Source: Streptomyces termitum
Lineage (GTDB): Bacteria > Actinomycetota > Actinomycetes > Streptomycetales > Streptomycetaceae
DNA: 64,000 bases
Reading direction: 5' to 3'
Assembly: GCF_014650175.1 (NCBI RefSeq)
Contig: NZ_BMUL01000005.1
Span: 367,620 to 431,619, forward strand
A program made the position numbers and the translations under genes. How positions within the stretch are numbered: the stretch's first letter is position 1; each line of letters starts with the position of its first letter. The notes under the pieces were generated by a model, which saw only the letters and a list, made by a program, of their open reading frames with translations, was not told where the DNA came from and did no database searches. This document shows positions 7,611 through 15,363 of this stretch, piece after piece.

Positions 7611-8732
7611 GTGGACGACGACCGGCCCGTCGCACTCGACGAGTACCCCGTGCACCAGGCCCCGCTGTCGATGAAGCACCACGTCAGCGGCGACCGGAAC
7701 GTCTACGACCGCTGCATCTTCCACGTCTTCGACCACACCGGCCGCGCCCTGCTCATCGCCGGTCTCGGCGTCTACCCCAACGTCGGCGTCATCGACGCCT
7801 ACGCCACCCTGCGCACCGGCGACCGGCTGCACGCCGTCCGCGCCTCCGACGCCCTCGGCGACGACCGGATGCGGCCGGCCGTCGGCCCGCTGCGGATCAC
7901 CGTCGACGAACCCCTCCGGCGCTTCCGCCTGAGCTGCGCCGCCGACCCGGCCGACCCCGACGGACTCTCCTTCGACCTCACCTGGACCGGCGACTTCCCC
8001 GCCCTCTGGGAGCCGCACCACCTCCAGCGCACCGGCGACCGGCTCACCCTCGAAGGGCGGCGGTTCGTCCAGGCGGGCCACTGCGCGGGCACGATCCTGG
8101 CGGGCGGCGAGCGCTTCGACGTCGCGCCGGGGGAGTGGACCGGCACCCGCGACCGTAGCTGGGGCGTCCGCCCGATCCCCGGCGAGGAGCCCGGCCGCGC
8201 CGCCGAACTGAGGCCCGAGGGCTTCCACTGGCTCTGGATCCCGATGCGCTTCGAGGACCGCTTCGTCATGGTCGTCGCCCAGGAGGACGCCGACGGCCAC
8301 CGCACCCTCAACCAGGCCGTGCTCGTCCGCGAGGGCCGACGGGACGTCCAACTCGGCTGGCCCCGCACCGAGATCGCCTACCGGCCCGGCACCCGCCACC
8401 CCGAGAGCGCCCTCGTCCACCTCACCGAACCCTCCGGGAAGCCCCTGGAGATCGGCGTCGAGGTCCTCGCCTCCTCCCCGCTCGCCGTCGGCGCCGGCTA
8501 CCCGCCCGCCGACGACTGGCAGCACGGCACCTGGCAGGGCCGCGACTGGACCGACCGCCGCGTGTACGACCTCTCCGACCCGGCCGCCCACCCCCTCGCC
8601 GCGTACGGCGTCACCGACCACTCGGCCCGCTTCACCCTCGGCGGGCTCACCGGCCACGGCGTCTTCGAACACGGCTCCTTCGGCCGCCACGATCCCAGCG
8701 GCTTCGCCGACTTCACCTCCACCGCGCCCTGA
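7611..8732 (+). CDS. hypothetical enzyme-like protein (possibly lipocalin/CrtC-like fold)
   Basis: This 373-residue cytosolic protein starts at GTG 7611, preceded by AGGAG at a good distance. It is rich in Trp and beta-type sequence; RDRSWGVRP near residue 180 and FHWLWIPMRFED resemble the strands of CrtC/AttH-like proteins that bind hydrophobic substrates, but I cannot assign a function. The next gene downstream encodes a phosphotransferase-fold protein on the same strand after 132 nt, and such pairs probably act together. The upstream operator is shared with a lipid-type locus, hinting at acyl or steroid-like metabolism (inference). Confidence 0.65.
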   Translation: MDDDRPVALDEYPVHQAPLSMKHHVSGDRNVYDRCIFHVFDHTGRALLIAGLGVYPNVGVIDAYATLRTGDRLHAVRASDALGDDRMRPAVGPLRITVDEPLRRFRLSCAADPADPDGLSFDLTWTGDFPALWEPHHLQRTGDRLTLEGRRFVQAGHCAGTILAGGERFDVAPGEWTGTRDRSWGVRPIPGEEPGRAAELRPEGFHWLWIPMRFEDRFVMVVAQEDADGHRTLNQAVLVREGRRDVQLGWPRTEIAYRPGTRHPESALVHLTEPSGKPLEIGVEVLASSPLAVGAGYPPADDWQHGTWQGRDWTDRRVYDLSDPAAHPLAAYGVTDHSARFTLGGLTGHGVFEHGSFGRHDPSGFADFTSTAP

Positions 8733-8864
8733 CCCCGGTTTCGGACACCCCTGTTCCGGATTCCCCCGTTCCGGGCGCCTCCGCTCCGGGGCCGTCGCGG
8801 CGTCCCGGCCCAGAGGCGGCGGACCGGTCCTCCGGCGCCGCACGACGAGTACGAGGAGCCCCGC

Positions 8865-9971
8865 ATGGCCACGGCACCCCGCCCCCGCACCACCACCCGC
8901 GACCCCGAGGAGCTGGCCGCCCGGCTCACCGGCTGGCTCGGCGCCCGGCTGCCCGGCGCCCGCGTCTCGGGTCTCGCCGCGCCCGCCTCCAACGGCATGT
9001 CCAGCGAGACCCTCCTCTTCGACCTGGAGCACCCGGACGCCCCGGTGCGCGGCTGCGCCCTGCGGCTGGCCGCCGACCCCGCCGCGTACACCGTCTTCCC
9101 CGTCTACGACATGGCCCGCCAGCACCGCGTGATGGAACTCGTCGCCGCCCGCACCGACGTGCCCGTCCCGCGCGTGCTCTGGCTGGAGGAGGACCCGGCG
9201 CCGCTGGGCGCGCCCTTCTTCGTGATGGCCCGCGCCGAGGGCCGCGTCCCGCCGGACGTCATGCCCTACACGTACGAGGGGAACTGGCTGCACGCCGCCA
9301 CCGACGCCCAGCGCGCCCTGCTCGAAGCCGAGTCGGTGGGCGTCCTCGCCCGGCTGCACGACCAGTTCCCCGCGCGGGAGGCCGAGTTCCTGCTGCCCGG
9401 CGGCGAGGGCAGCCCGCTGCGCCGCCACGTCGACGCCCAACGGTCCTACTACGCCTGGGTGGTGGACGGTCTGCCGCCGTCACCGCTCATCGAGGCGGCC
9501 TTCGCCTGGCTGGAGGACCACTGGCCGGCCGACGAGGGGCCCGCCGTGCTCGGCTGGGGCGACGCCCGGATCGGGAACATCGTCTACGACGGCTTCGTCC
9601 CCGCCGCCGTCCTCGACTGGGAGATGGCGGCCTGCGCGCCCCGCGAGGTGGACCTCGGCTGGACCGTCTACCTGCACCGCTTCTTCCAGGACCTGACCGT
9701 CGGCTTCGGCCAGCCGGGACTGCCGGACCTGCTGCGCCGCGACGCGGTCGAGCGGCGGTACGCCGAACTGACCGGGCACGTCCCGCGCGACATGGACTTC
9801 CACACCCTGTACGCCGCACTGCGGCACGCGATCGTGATGCTGAGGATCGCGTACCGCCAGGCGCACTTCGGGGAGGTCGAGGTCCCAGAGGACCCCGACC
9901 GGCTCATCCTGCACCGGGCCTCGCTCGCGGCGATGGTGCGCGGCACCTACTGGCCGGGCGTCACCGGGTGA
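8865..9971 (+). CDS. phosphotransferase family protein (APH/ACAD10-like kinase fold)
   Basis: This 368-residue protein has the aminoglycoside phosphotransferase fold. The catalytic-loop region reads GWGDARIGNIVYD (about residue 229) and the metal-binding Asp lies in AVLDWEMA (about 250). The family resembles the kinase-like domain fused to acyl-CoA dehydrogenases in ACAD10, where it phosphorylates 4-hydroxyacyl-CoAs; aminoglycoside resistance is not implied. The ATG at 8865 has GAGGAG upstream. It follows the gene at 7611 on the same strand and ends 9 bp before a convergent gene. Confidence 0.8.
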   Translation: MATAPRPRTTTRDPEELAARLTGWLGARLPGARVSGLAAPASNGMSSETLLFDLEHPDAPVRGCALRLAADPAAYTVFPVYDMARQHRVMELVAARTDVPVPRVLWLEEDPAPLGAPFFVMARAEGRVPPDVMPYTYEGNWLHAATDAQRALLEAESVGVLARLHDQFPAREAEFLLPGGEGSPLRRHVDAQRSYYAWVVDGLPPSPLIEAAFAWLEDHWPADEGPAVLGWGDARIGNIVYDGFVPAAVLDWEMAACAPREVDLGWTVYLHRFFQDLTVGFGQPGLPDLLRRDAVERRYAELTGHVPRDMDFHTLYAALRHAIVMLRIAYRQAHFGEVEVPEDPDRLILHRASLAAMVRGTYWPGVTG

Positions 9972-9980
9972 GGCGGCGGT

Positions 9981-10349
9981 TCAGGCCGCGCGGCGCAGCT
10001 GCGCCGCGCGGATCGGGCGCGAGCCCGGACCGCCGATGTGCGAGAAGGGCTGCGTCCGCCAGTCGAGCCCCTGGGGCAGCGTCAGGAGCAGCGCCGTGTC
10101 CTGCTCCTGGACCCCGGCGCCCTCGTCCGTCGAGCGCGCCTCGTCGGCGGAGCGGCCGGTGCCCGGGCAGACCGTCAGGGTGAAGGGGTTCCACGCCGAC
10201 GGGCACAGCGCGTGCTCGGGCAGCGCCTCCTCCTCCGCGAGCAGCGCGATCGGCTGGTCGCACTCCGGGCAGACGACCCGGAACATCTCAAAGATGTCGA
10301 ACTCGTCGAACTCTTCGGACGGGTCGACGGAATCAACAGACTCCTGCAT
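9981..10349 (-). CDS. hypothetical protein with zinc-ribbon-like cysteines
   Basis: This 122-residue protein has a very acidic N-terminus (EEFDEFDIFEMF), then CPECDQ and two further Cys (residues about 55 and 66) that could form a zinc ribbon. ATG at 10349 is strongly supported by GGGGGAG just upstream; longer in-frame starts lack a ribosome-binding site. I do not recognise the family. It is divergent from the Lrp regulator across 226 bp. Confidence 0.65.
   Translation of the reverse strand: MQESVDSVDPSEEFDEFDIFEMFRVVCPECDQPIALLAEEEALPEHALCPSAWNPFTLTVCPGTGRSADEARSTDEGAGVQEQDTALLLTLPQGLDWRTQPFSHIGGPGSRPIRAAQLRRAA
9986..10011. terminator. 26-bp perfect palindrome, likely bidirectional terminator
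   Basis: CCGCGCGGCGCAG and its exact complement form a 13+13 palindrome inside the last codons of the leftward gene ending at 9981. It lies 15 nt after the stop of the rightward phosphotransferase gene. In this position it can stop both transcripts. Confidence 0.5.
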
Positions 10350-10563
10350 GGAGACTCTCCCCCTCGGGCAGGTCGGCCGATATGTGTGGGCCGGGACCAC
10401 AGCAAGCCCTTCCCATGCGGAACTCCGCATAACCGTGAGGCGGCTTGCCGCCCCCCGCGCAAACCTGTGGCGTTCGTCACATGCCCTGCGCAGGTGCCGC
10501 GTGACCGCCCATAGCGACCCGTACGGGGGCGCACCCGACTGGGCCCGGGACCCTTCGGGGCCA

Positions 10564-10569
10564 TAGGGT
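10564..10569 (+). promoter_or_regulatory. -10 box for a probable leaderless lrp-type mRNA
   Basis: TAGGGT ends 6 nt before the ATG at 10576, placing the transcription start on the start codon. There is no ribosome-binding site. Confidence 0.45.
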
Positions 10570-10575
10570 CGGCGC

Positions 10576-11016
10576 ATGGAGGAGCTGGATCGTCAGATCG
10601 TCGAGTTGCTCGTCAAGGACGGGCGCATGAGCTACACCGACCTGGGCAAGGCCACCGGCCTGTCCACGTCGGCGGTGCATCAGCGCGTCCGCCGCCTGGA
10701 GCAGCGCGGTGTCATCCGCGGCTATGCCGCCGTCGTCGACCCGGAGGCCGTGGGGCTGCCGCTGACCGCCTTCATCTCGGTCAAACCCTTCGACCCCAGC
10801 GCCCCCGACGACACCCCCGACCGGCTCGCGGACATCCCCGAGATCGAGGCGTGCCACAGCGTCGCGGGGGAGGAGAACTACATCCTCAAGGTCCGTGTGG
10901 CCACCCCGCTGGAGCTGGAGCACCTGCTGAGCCGCATCCGCTCCCAGGCGCACGTCTCCAGCCGCACCACCGTCGTCCTGTCCACCCCGTACGAAGCCAG
11001 GCCGCCGCGCATTTAG
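10576..11016 (+). CDS. Lrp/AsnC family transcriptional regulator
   Basis: This 146-residue protein has an N-terminal winged helix (MEELDRQIVELLVKDGRMSY, then LSTSAVHQRVRRLEQRGVIRGY) and a C-terminal RAM/AsnC ligand domain (residues 65-140) of the kind that senses amino acids. It is a typical single-unit feast/famine regulator. The amidohydrolase gene starts 9 nt downstream but has its own -10 box, so they may be transcribed both together and separately. The ligand is unknown. Confidence 0.9.
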   Translation: MEELDRQIVELLVKDGRMSYTDLGKATGLSTSAVHQRVRRLEQRGVIRGYAAVVDPEAVGLPLTAFISVKPFDPSAPDDTPDRLADIPEIEACHSVAGEENYILKVRVATPLELEHLLSRIRSQAHVSSRTTVVLSTPYEARPPRI

Positions 11017-11019
11017 CCT
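11014..11019 (+). promoter_or_regulatory. -10 box for a probable leaderless amidohydrolase mRNA
   Basis: TAGCCT ends 6 nt before ATG 11026; its TAG is also the stop codon of the Lrp gene. No Shine-Dalgarno sequence precedes the ATG. Confidence 0.4.
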
Positions 11020-11025
11020 GGTCGC

Positions 11026-12651
11026 ATGAGCGAAAGCCTGAATTCCGGCGCACACCGCACCGTGCTCCTGCGCGGTGGAGAAGTCCACAGCCCCGCCGAC
11101 CCCTTCGCCACCGCCATGGTGGTGGAGCGCGGCCACGTCGCCTGGGTCGGGTCGGAGGGCGCCGCCGACGCCTTCGCCCCCGGCGTGGACGAGGTGGTCG
11201 ACCTGGAGGGCGCGCTCGTCACCCCCGCCTTCGTCGACGCCCACGTCCACACCACCGCGACCGGCTTCGCGCTCACCGGCCTCGACCTGTCCTCCGCCGC
11301 CTCGCTCGCCGGGGCGGCGGAGCTGATCCGCGCCCACGCCGCCGCCCGCCCCGCCGACCGCATCCTCGTCGGCCACGGCTGGGACGCCTCCCGCTGGCCC
11401 GAGCGGCGCGCCCCGCGCCGCGACGAGCTCGACGAGCTGACCGGCGGCCGCCCGCTCTACCTCACCCGCATCGACGTCCACTCCGCCGTCGTCACCACCG
11501 CGCTCCTCGACCTCGTGCCGGGCGTCCGGGACCTCGACGGCTTCCGCGACGGCGAACCCCTCATCGGCGACGCCCACCACGCCGTCCGCGCCGCCGCCTT
11601 CGCCGCCGTCTCCCCGCTCCAGCGGACCGAGGCCCAGCGCGCCGCCCGCGCCCACGCCGCCTCCCTCGGCATCGGCACCCTGCACGAGTGCGGCGGGCCG
11701 CAGATCTCCTCCGAGGACGACTTCACCGGCCTGCTGGACCTCGCCCGCGCCGAGGACGGCCCCCGGGTGGTCGGCTACTGGGCCGACCTCGACCTCGACC
11801 GGGCCCGCGCGCTCGGCGCCCTCGGCGCGGCCGGCGACCTCTTCGCCGACGGCTCCCTCGGCTCCCACACCGCCTGCCTCCACGAGCCGTACGCGGACGC
11901 CGCGGGCCGCACCGGCGCCGCCCACCTGGACGCCGCCGCCGTCGCCGCCCACGTCGTCGCCTGCACCGAGGCGGGCCTCCAGGCCGGCTTCCACGCCATC
12001 GGCGACGCCGCCGTCACCGCCGTCACGGACGGCGTCCGGGCCGCCGCCGAGAAGCTCGGCCTCGCCCGGATCCGGGCCGCCCGGCACCGCGTCGAGCACG
12101 CCGAGATGCTCACCCCCGCGACGATCGCCGCCTTCGCGGAGCTGGGCCTCACCGCCTCCGTGCAGCCCGCCTTCGACGCCCTGTGGGGCGGCGACGAGGG
12201 CATGTACGCCGACCGCCTCGGCGTCGAGCGGGCCCGCACCCTCAACCCGTACGCGGCCCTGCTGCGCGCGGGCGTGCCGCTCGCCTTCGGCTCCGACAGC
12301 CCGGTCACCCCGCTCGACCCGTGGGGGACCGTCCGCGCCGCCGCCTTCCACCGCACCCTCGACCACCGGATCTCGGTCCGGGCCGCCTTCACCGCCCACA
12401 CCCGGGGCGGCTGGCGCGCGGTGGGCCGGGACGACGCCGGTGTCCTGGTGCCCGGCGCGCCCGCCGACTACGCGGTCTGGCGCGCCGGCGACCTGGTGGT
12501 CCAGGCGCCGGACGACCGGGTCGCCCGCTGGTCCACCGACCCGCGCTCCGGCACGCCCGGCCTGCCCGACCTGTCCCCGGGCCTCCCGCTCCCCGTCTGT
12601 CTGCGGACCGTGGTGCACGGACGGACGGTCTTCGTACGTCCGAACGAGTGA
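11026..12651 (+). CDS. amidohydrolase family protein (YtcJ-like)
   Basis: This 541-residue metal-dependent hydrolase belongs to the amidohydrolase_3 class. It shows the metal-binding DAHVHTT (about residue 71), HAIGDAAV (about 323), HRVEHAEM (about 353) and the catalytic-Asp motif FGSDSPVTPLDPW (about 422). Members hydrolyse C-N or related bonds on small substrates; the substrate is not predictable. There is no signal peptide, so it should be cytosolic. The adjacent Lrp gene may regulate it (inference from position). Confidence 0.85.
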   Translation: MSESLNSGAHRTVLLRGGEVHSPADPFATAMVVERGHVAWVGSEGAADAFAPGVDEVVDLEGALVTPAFVDAHVHTTATGFALTGLDLSSAASLAGAAELIRAHAAARPADRILVGHGWDASRWPERRAPRRDELDELTGGRPLYLTRIDVHSAVVTTALLDLVPGVRDLDGFRDGEPLIGDAHHAVRAAAFAAVSPLQRTEAQRAARAHAASLGIGTLHECGGPQISSEDDFTGLLDLARAEDGPRVVGYWADLDLDRARALGALGAAGDLFADGSLGSHTACLHEPYADAAGRTGAAHLDAAAVAAHVVACTEAGLQAGFHAIGDAAVTAVTDGVRAAAEKLGLARIRAARHRVEHAEMLTPATIAAFAELGLTASVQPAFDALWGGDEGMYADRLGVERARTLNPYAALLRAGVPLAFGSDSPVTPLDPWGTVRAAAFHRTLDHRISVRAAFTAHTRGGWRAVGRDDAGVLVPGAPADYAVWRAGDLVVQAPDDRVARWSTDPRSGTPGLPDLSPGLPLPVCLRTVVHGRTVFVRPNE

Positions 12652-12698
12652 TGACGGGGTCCGGACCACCCGGACGTACGTGCCATCCGGTCCTTCCC

Positions 12699-12750
12699 GA
12701 CCTGCGGCTCTCCCGCCCCGGCCTGCGGCTTCTCGGGAACCCCGCAGGTC
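12699..12750 (+). terminator. inverted repeat downstream of the amidohydrolase
   Basis: GACCTGCGG (12699-12707) and CCGCAGGTC (12742-12750) form a 9-bp stem over a 34-nt loop. Another 10-bp inverted repeat (12633-12642 with 12671-12680) straddles the stop codon. Either could end transcription. Confidence 0.35.
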
Positions 12751-12759
12751 AGGAGGGTA

Positions 12760-12790
12760 TTGACAGGCGACGGTGAGGGGCGGGTAGGTT
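12760..12790 (+). promoter_or_regulatory. promoter for ppm1 with a long leader
   Basis: A consensus -35 box TTGACA (12760-12765) is followed by TAGGTT at 12785-12790 (19-bp spacer; GTAGGT gives 18). It would start RNA near 12797, leaving about 275 nt of leader before the ppm1 ATG. The gap 12652-13071 otherwise holds only the terminator-like repeats and no gene I can support. Confidence 0.5.
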
Positions 12791-13071
12791 CTCCGCGTCC
12801 ACCACAGGACGTCCGACCGGACCACGCCTCCCCGCCGGCGCCGACCGCCGCCCGCGCCTCGGCCGCGAGGGAAGGTTTCTCCGGCGGAAGGTGCGACCCG
12901 GGTGGGGCCCGGACGTTCAGTAGACAACGGCCTTCGGGCGATCCGCAGCCGGCGGATCCCGGGTCGGACCGAAGGATGTCGGGCCCCGCACCGCACCACC
13001 GCCCCGCGCCGCACGCCTCGCGGCACCCGCGTCACGGGGATACTCCGAGGACCTCGCTAAGGTGGGGGCCC

Positions 13072-13872
13072 ATGTCAGTATCCGAAGGGGCAGTAGTGAA
13101 CGACGGTGGCCAGAGGCGTTACGGCCCGCTCGGCAAGGTCCTGGTGATCATCCCGACCTACAACGAGGCGGAGAACATCGGGCCGATCGTCGCGCGGGTG
13201 CGGGAGGCGGTCCCGACCGCGCACATCCTCGTCGCCGACGACAACAGCCCCGACGGCACGGGCAAGTACGCCGACGAGATCGCGTCCGAGGACGACCACG
13301 TCCACGTCCTGCACCGCAAGGGCAAGGAAGGGCTCGGCGCCGCCTACCTGGCCGGTTTCCGCTGGGGCATCGAGCACGGCTACGGCGTCCTCGTCGAGAT
13401 GGACGCCGACGGCTCCCACCAGCCCGAGGAACTGCCCCGGCTGCTCACCGCGCTCAAGGGCGCGGACCTGGTCCTCGGCTCCCGCTGGGTGCCCGGCGGC
13501 CGGATCGTGAACTGGCCGAAGTCCCGCGAGTTCATCTCGCGCGGCGGCAGCCTCTACTCGCGCGTGATGCTCGACGTCCCGATCCGCGACGTCACCGGCG
13601 GCTACCGGGCCTTCCGCAAGGAGACCCTGGAGGGCCTCGGCCTGGAGGACGTCGCCTCCGCCGGGTACTGCTTCCAGGTGGACCTGGCCCGCCGCGCCGT
13701 CGCCGCCGGCTTCCACGTCGTCGAGGTCCCCATCACCTTCGTGGAGCGCGAGGTCGGCGACTCCAAGATGAGCCGGAACATCGTCGTCGAGGCGCTGTGG
13801 CGGGTCACCGGCTGGGGCGTCACCGCCCGCGCCGAGAAGGTCGGCAGGTTCCTGGGCCGCAAGAACGGCTGA
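13072..13872 (+). CDS. ppm1: polyprenol monophosphomannose synthase (GT2)
   Basis: This 266-residue GT2 glycosyltransferase transfers mannose from GDP-mannose to polyprenyl phosphate, the donor for extracytoplasmic protein O-mannosylation and lipoglycans. Motifs: VIIPTYNEAENIG, ADDNSPDGTG, the DxD-type MDADGSH, and GSRWVPGG with VTGGYRAFRK typical of dolichol-phosphate mannose synthases. There is no C-terminal membrane domain, as in Streptomyces Ppm1, which works with a separate Lnt1-type protein. ATG at 13072 has GGTGGGGG upstream; a GTG eight codons later is an alternative start. A hairpin follows the gene. Confidence 0.92.
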   Translation: MSVSEGAVVNDGGQRRYGPLGKVLVIIPTYNEAENIGPIVARVREAVPTAHILVADDNSPDGTGKYADEIASEDDHVHVLHRKGKEGLGAAYLAGFRWGIEHGYGVLVEMDADGSHQPEELPRLLTALKGADLVLGSRWVPGGRIVNWPKSREFISRGGSLYSRVMLDVPIRDVTGGYRAFRKETLEGLGLEDVASAGYCFQVDLARRAVAAGFHVVEVPITFVEREVGDSKMSRNIVVEALWRVTGWGVTARAEKVGRFLGRKNG

Positions 13873-13908
13873 CCCGGCGGCCCCGTCGGCCCTGCCGGCC
13901 CCGCTCAG

Positions 13909-13932
13909 GGGTCCGGAAGCCCTTCCGGACCC
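13909..13932 (+). terminator. hairpin after ppm1
   Basis: GGGTCCGGAAG at 13909-13919 pairs perfectly with 13922-13932 across a 2-nt gap, giving an 11-bp stem 36 nt after the ppm1 stop. Confidence 0.55.
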
Positions 13933-14042
13933 GACGACCCCGACGGACCCCACGGACATCCCGGGCCCGGACCGCCCCGCGCGCTCCGGGCCCGGTCCTT
14001 CGTTTACGGCGTTCCTGCGGCGGGCCAGGCACACTGGACCCC

Positions 14043-14639
14043 ATGACGACCGGCGCACCGCCCCCGCAGGCCCCCCGGCGCTCCCGCGCGCGCACCTTCC
14101 TCCCCCTCGGCATCGCCGTCTGGCTGGTGCTGGAGATCTGGCTCCTCACCGTCGTGGCGGACGCGACGAACGGGCTGACCGTGCTGCTGCTCCTCGTCGG
14201 CGGCGCGGTCCTCGGCGTCGCCGTCATCAAGAAGGCGGGCCGCCGCGCCTTCGCCAACCTCACCTCCACCTTCCAGCAGGCCCAGGCAGCCGCCCAGAGC
14301 GGCACCGCCCCCGCCCCGGCCGACCGGAAGGGCGCCGGGGACCGCAACGGCTTCCTGATGCTCGGCGGCCTGCTCCTGCTCCTCCCCGGCCTGATCTCCG
14401 ACGCGGCCGGTCTGCTGCTCCTGGTGCCCCCGGTCCGCGCGGCCCTCGGGCGCGCCGCGGAGAAGGCCGTCGCCCGCCGGATGGCGGCGGCGCCCCCCGG
14501 AAGCCTCCAGGACGCCTTCCAGCAGGCCCGCATCCACCGCCCGGACGGGAAGGTCGTCCCGGGCGAGGTCGTCCGCGACGACGCTCCCCAGGGGCCGTAC
14601 GGGCCCACCGGGCGTCAGCGCCCGCCGCTGACTCCCTGA
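14043..14639 (+). CDS. fxsA: FxsA family membrane protein
   Basis: This 198-residue inner-membrane protein has two hydrophobic helices near the N-terminus (FLPLGIAVWLVLEIWLL and VLLLLVGGAVLGV) and another in FLMLGGLLLLLPGLISDAAGLLLLVPPVR. The GxxLLLLPGxxSD signature identifies FxsA, named for suppression of F-plasmid exclusion of phage T7 in E. coli. The C-terminus is basic then Pro-rich and cytoplasmic. CACACT lies 7 nt before the ATG and no ribosome-binding site is visible, so it may be leaderless. It converges on rbpA across a strong terminator. Confidence 0.88.
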   Translation: MTTGAPPPQAPRRSRARTFLPLGIAVWLVLEIWLLTVVADATNGLTVLLLLVGGAVLGVAVIKKAGRRAFANLTSTFQQAQAAAQSGTAPAPADRKGAGDRNGFLMLGGLLLLLPGLISDAAGLLLLVPPVRAALGRAAEKAVARRMAAAPPGSLQDAFQQARIHRPDGKVVPGEVVRDDAPQGPYGPTGRQRPPLTP

Positions 14640-14666
14640 CCGCGCCCCCGGCGGCGGGGACGCGGA

Positions 14667-14715
14667 AACGCCGAGGGGCCCGGCACACGGATCGTGTGCC
14701 GGGCCCCTCGGCGTT
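14667..14715. terminator. strong bidirectional terminator between fxsA and rbpA
   Basis: A 22-bp perfect stem (14667-14688 with 14694-14715, extendable by one pair) encloses a 3-5-nt loop; it begins AACGCCGAGGGG. It lies between two convergent genes. Confidence 0.8.
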
Positions 14716-14733
14716 GCTCTGCCGTCGGGTCCG

Positions 14734-15108
14734 TCAGGCGGACTTGCGGCTGTCGCGCGGATGCACCGCGATGTTCATGGCGCCGGAGCGCAGGACGGCC
14801 AGCCTCTCGGCGAGGACCTCCTCCAGCTCCTCACGGGTACGCCGCTCCATGAGCATGTCCCAGTGCGTACGCGCCGGCTTGCCCTTCTTCTCCTCGGGTC
14901 CGTCGCCGTCCACCAGGAGAGCCTGGATTCCGCAGACCTTGCATTCCCACTCCGGCGGAATCTCCGCCTCCACCGAGAAGGGCATCTCAAAACGATGGCC
15001 CTTCTCGCATGCGTACTCCACGGCCTGGCGCGGGGCCAGATCGATGCCGCGGTCGGTCTCGTAGCTGGTCACCACGAGGCGCGTGCCGCGAAGAGCTCGC
15101 TCACTCAT
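14734..15108 (-). CDS. rbpA: RNA polymerase-binding protein RbpA
   Basis: This 124-residue actinobacterial transcription factor binds the principal sigma factor and RNA polymerase and promotes open-complex formation. The zinc ligands Cys34, His38, Cys56 and Cys59 are all present (ACEKGH and ECKVCG), and the C-terminal sigma-interacting domain (THWDMLMERRTREELEEVL) is intact. GGGAGG lies upstream of the ATG. A sigma-R consensus promoter at 15170-15195 predicts induction by thiol-oxidative stress, as known for S. coelicolor rbpA. Confidence 0.97.
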   Translation of the reverse strand: MSERALRGTRLVVTSYETDRGIDLAPRQAVEYACEKGHRFEMPFSVEAEIPPEWECKVCGIQALLVDGDGPEEKKGKPARTHWDMLMERRTREELEEVLAERLAVLRSGAMNIAVHPRDSRKSA

Positions 15109-15169
15109 GAATCGTGCCTCCCGGGCTTGTCGCCCACAGGACAGGTGTCGCTGTCGTCGTCATCCGGTC

Positions 15170-15195
15170 AACGTCCGGTCGGCGAGAAAGATTCC
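15170..15195 (-). promoter_or_regulatory. sigma-R promoter of rbpA (GGAAT-N18-GTT)
   Basis: On the minus strand GGAAT (15191-15195) and GTT (15170-15172) are separated by exactly 18 bp, the full sigma-R consensus. The predicted start near 15163 gives a roughly 55-nt leader with a good ribosome-binding site. Sigma-R control of rbpA is established in S. coelicolor. Confidence 0.85.
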
Positions 15196-15363
15196 CGTTC
15201 CGGGTCATGCGTCGCCCGTCGTGCCGCCCCTTGTTGTACCCACCAGTGCCCGGTTTGTCACATCTGACGGCAGATGTGACTGAATGTCTTCACTAAAGCG
15301 GCACGCAGTAACGGTCCGCCTGGCAGGCCAAACGCGTACACTACCGGCCTTTCACTTCCGCGT

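Noticed and set aside
8865..9971. Aminoglycoside resistance gene
   Set aside because: The APH fold is shared by many metabolic kinases; the sequence is closer to ACAD10-type kinases and the context is metabolic.
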